In this document: piece after piece, positions 8,573 through 12,628 of the stretch | Layout: every line of letters begins with the position of its first letter | Position numbering within the stretch: position 1 is the first letter of the stretch | NCBI GenBank assembly: GCA_937922175.1 | Contig: CAKZUU010000139.1 | Location: 1-12,628, forward strand | Length of the DNA stretch: 12,628 nucleotides | Direction: 5' to 3' | DNA from: an uncultured Gemmataceae bacterium | Lineage (GTDB): Bacteria; Planctomycetota; Planctomycetia; Gemmatales; Gemmataceae | The notes under the pieces: generated by a model | Seen by the model: the letters and a program-made list of their open reading frames with translations, nothing else | Database searches by the model: none | What the model was told of the DNA's origin: nothing | Made by a program: the position numbers and the translations under genes

Positions 8573-11500
8573 GCCGCTCCCTCACAACCTTACGATGATC
8601 TGGCACCGACTTTATTCCTCAACGCGCGGAGTCCAGAATTTTATGATTTCCTTCGCTCCGCTTCTCGCGATATTGACGGGGCGCTGAGCCGGCATAGTTT
8701 GGGAATAAGACGAACGGTGCGGCATCATGCATTCGAGGCCGCTGGCCGCGGAGGCCAGGGGATGGATTGGTACGTTCTCACTTCGAAAAGGATGGGTTAC
8801 CGTGAAGAAGCTAGTGTCTTTCCTGACGTTGGCGGCGTTCCTCTTCGCCGTCGGTTGCAATGAACCAGCCAAGACTTCGGCTCCGAAAGCCACCGGTGGG
8901 GCTCCGGCGGCCACCACGAAACCAGGTGACAAACCGGCCGACAAACCCGCGGACAAACCGGCGGGCAAACCCGCGGAGAAGCCCGCCGAGAAGCCGGCAG
9001 ACAAACCCGAAGAGAAACCGAATGAGAAGCCTGCTGAAAAACCTGCTGATCAGCCTGGTGAAAAGAAGGACGGCAAATAGGTTTGAATTTGGGTTTGACG
9101 TTCGGTGCCGAGGGGTATCGGACTTGAGTTTTTTTCAATTTTTAGGGTGAAAGGATCCCGATCGTGAAGAAGATTGTCCTTGCTCTGTTGCTTGGCGTCC
9201 TTGCCGTTGGCGCAGTCAGCACGTCGGTCGGCTGCGGCGATTCGAAGCCCGCTGGTACCAAGAAGTAGTCTGCCAGCGTTCCACGACACGCAGTACAATG
9301 AAGGCCACCGGGGCGTTCCCCCGGTGGTTTTTTCGTTAGAAACAAGTCGTGGTGTGAACTGATGGCACGTTTTTTTTGGGTCTTCGTTTGCCTGGGGGTT
9401 TTGTGCTTGATGGTCACCGGCTGTTTTGGCCGACCCGGCGCCACTGGGAAACACGCGCATCAGGACAAACCCAAACCGTCTGAATCACGGCCGTGAACAG
9501 CGATTGACCTGAATTTTCAATCGGCAGAAAATGTCGCACGGCGAATTCACGACCAGAGATTTGAGAGCAAGTATGGCGACTGAGTTGCGCTACGTGGGGT
9601 TGGACGTGGGAGGTACCACGATGAAGGCTGCCGTTGTCGATGACGACGGCCGGGTCGCGCCTCATGTGAGTTTGCCGACCGAACCGGAGCGAGGACAAGA
9701 AGCGGGCTTGGAAACCATGTGCCAAGCCATTCGCATGGCCATTGCCGCGGCCGGTTCGACTCTCGATGAGATCGCCGCCATTGGTGTGGCGACACCCGGA
9801 ACGATGGACTTGAAAACGGGCTATATTCTCGATCCACCGAATCTCAAGCCCTGGCGGAATGTCCCCGTCCGCGATTACATCGCTCACCATTTCGGGAAAC
9901 CCACAGCCTTTCAGAATGATGCGAATGCTGCCGCCATGGGTGAGTATTGGTCGGGAGCGGGCGCCGGCACTCGCAGTCTGGTCATGTTTACGCTGGGGAC
10001 CGGCATCGGAGGCGGCATCATTATCAACGGAGAGGTCCTCGAGGGCGAACACAGCCACGGGGCCGAGCTGGGACATATGAAAATCGAAATGACCAATCCG
10101 CGCCTGTGCGGTTGCGGCAAGCGTGGATGCCTTGAGGCGTATGCGAGTGCGACGGCCGTGGTCAAGCGGACGGAGGAAGCTCTCGCCCAGACATCGCCGA
10201 CCTCGATTCTGCACTCCATTCGCCGTGAAAAAAAACTGACGGCTCGGAGGATCTTTGAAGCGGCGATGGCCGGTGATGCGCTCGCGTTACGGATCGTCGA
10301 CGAAACCGCTGCGATGCTCGCCTTGGGCGCTTCGAATCTCATGCATGTCATCAATCCGGAAATGGTCGTTTTCGCCGGCGGCATGGTGGAAGCAGGGGAT
10401 TGGTTTTTGCAACAAATTCGCCGCCATGTGCCGACCTACGCGTTTCCGGTCCCCGCGGAGAGGACTCAAATCTGTTTCGCTCGACTCGGTAGCGATGCGG
10501 GTTTCATCGGGGCGGCCGCCTGCGCCCGTCAATTGATCCGCGGGGCACTGCGTCGCTGACGGGGCAGGCACGGGCCGGACGGGGACAATCGCGTCATCCC
10601 CGGGGGTCAGCGGCCTCTCGTGGCAAGGGGTTCGTGATGAAGACCCATTCCTTGACGGGCCGACCCTCGATCAAATGTTCCTGCACGAACCGCGGGATGC
10701 GGTCGGCCGTCATCTGCGCGTACCAGGTGCCTTCGGGATAAACGACCAGGATGGGACCGCCGCAGCAGATTCTTAAACAGTCGGCTTTGGTGCGGTAGCA
10801 AGCGTTGGGTCCCTGTGACATGGACAAGCCTTGCACTTTCAACTCGCGCTTCAGCGCTTCCCAAGCGGCTCGACCCTCTTCCGCCGAGCAACAGTTCGGC
10901 CCCAAACAAAGGAACACATGTCGAGAGTAACTGCCGACGCCGTAATGAATCGCCGTCTCACGCAGCTTGCTCCAAAGATCGCTCATAATTCGGGTTTCCG
11001 GTTGCGGAACGGGCTTGCATCCGTCGTCGTACCCATCGTGTCGCCTCGGCGAAGATCAAGACGGTGGAGGTGGCGGCGAGGATGATGACCCACGACGTGA
11101 TTCCCAACGGCCGGACCTTGAAGATGTCGTAGCTGAACGTCACAATCAGGATCTGACCGATCAGAGTCAAACTGGCAATCATCAAAAAGGCCCGGTTGTG
11201 GAACAGGCGGTGCAACCCGCTCTGGTCCGCCGTCAACGAGCGGCAGTTGATCTGATTCCACACCTGAAAGAGCACATACACCGTGAAAAAAATGGTCGTT
11301 TGTCCCAACGTGAGCGGAGCGAACTCCTCGCCGGCACTCTCCGCATGGACGTTCTGGAACCAACCCTCATGCTTCATTCCCCATAAGAGAACCAGCATCA
11401 CGACGACGAAAAATGCTGCGGTCGTGAAAATGGTCGCCAACATGCTCGTCGTGACAATGCTTTCGTTCTTCTTCTTCGGGGGCATCCGCATCAGACCAGC

Positions 11501-12628
11501 GCGCGGCGGCTCGCTGCACAAAGCGATGGCCGCAAAAGTGTCCATGATCACGTTAATCCAAAGCAACTGCAGCACGGTGAACGGAGGACGTACGCCGAGA
11601 AACGGTCCCAAAAACGCGATCGTGAGAGCACTCACATTAATCGTCAACTGAAATTGGATGAAGCGTTGAATGTTTTCGTACAGCGATCGTCCCCAATGAA
11701 CGGCTTTCACGATGGTGGAAAACGCATCGTCGAGGAGAACGATTTTGCTCGCCTCCTTCGCCACTTCGGTCCCGGCAATCCCCATCGACAATCCGACATC
11801 CGCTTGTTTCAGCGCCGGGGCATCGTTCGTACCGTCGCCGGTCATCGCGACGACGTGGTTCTGCGCTTGCAGGATGCGAACAATGCGAAGTTTGTCCATG
11901 GGGCGGGCACGGGCCAACACCCGCAAGCGTGGCATGACATCGGCGAGTTCCTCGTCCGACATCCGTTCAAATTCATCGTGTGTCAGCACGAGCGATTCCG
12001 AGACGTCTAACAACCCGATTTCGTGGGCGATCGCTCGCGCCGTATCAACATTGTCCCCCGTGATCATCTTAACTTCGATACCGGCGAGCCGACATTGCCG
12101 CACCGCCTCTCTCACGTCATCACGCAAGGGATCCCGGATGGCAACGAATCCCACGAAGACATAGCCCCGCTCAAGTTCGTGGCGGCAATTTTCGACTTCG
12201 TCGGCACTGTTCGGCATGTCTTCGCGAAGCACTTGATAGGCGAATGCCAGGGTTCGCATCGCCTGGTCGGCCACGAGCTTCAAAGCCCCCCGCAATTTCT
12301 GTCGTACCTCGTCAGTCCAGGGGTGGACACGGCCATCTTCCCCCAGATATGAGGACGACATATCCAGAAGAGTCTCCGGCGCGCCCTTCACCAAGGAGAC
12401 CATTCGCGAACCGTATTGCACCACCGTCGTCATGGATTTCCGCTCGGAGGAGAAGTGGATTTGGAAGACCGGCGGAAACTGCAAGCGAAGTCGATGATAA
12501 ATGATGCCGTTCTCGTGCAGCCAGTGCAGCAAGGCACCCTCGGTCGAGTTCCCCACGGGGACCATCGCCCCGGCTTCGCGCTCTTCCAAATGAGCGGTGG
12601 AATTGACAGCGGCATTCAGAGCGATCCA

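Overview
The window looks like chromosomal DNA of a planctomycete, probably of the Gemmata group. The support is circumstantial: moderately high GC, a very large secreted protein combining VWA, secretin-like and TPR parts with a glycine-rich insert, an ECF sigma/anti-sigma pair, very short lipoproteins with GTG starts, and a PMCA-type calcium ATPase followed by a small thioredoxin-like ferredoxin. No 16S or other marker gene is present, so the assignment is an inference.

Layout. Positions 1-860 (minus) hold the N-terminal two thirds of the ribosome-associated GTPase HflX, cut by the left edge. Positions 1010-5746 (minus) are one 1578-residue exported protein with a VWA domain, long charged helices, a secretin/STN-like module, a glycine-rich insert of about 115 residues, TPR-like helices and a C-terminal beta domain resembling DUF2135/YfaP. 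A 475-bp non-coding divergent region follows. Positions 6222-7238 (plus) encode an unrecognised coiled-coil protein. Converging on it is an anti-sigma/ECF sigma operon (minus, 8572 to 7313).

Positions 8802-9496 (plus) carry three consecutive tiny lipoproteins of 92, 34 and 44 residues, with a strong intrinsic terminator at 9304-9333 between the second and third. Positions 9573-10559 (plus) encode a ROK-family sugar kinase. On the minus strand at the right are a [2Fe-2S] thioredoxin-like ferredoxin (10986-10594) and, overlapping it upstream, the C-terminal half of a PMCA-type Ca2+ P-type ATPase cut by the right edge.

Working picture. Most genes are housekeeping or envelope related. The sigma/anti-sigma pair is a self-contained signalling unit that may sense envelope state. 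The large VWA protein and the small lipoproteins are envelope or periplasmic components of unknown job. The ATPase and ferredoxin overlap and are probably co-translated. I saw no CRISPR array, tRNA, rRNA, insertion sequence or phage gene. I found no clear new defence or mobile system; the least explained parts are the composite VWA protein and the small-lipoprotein cluster.
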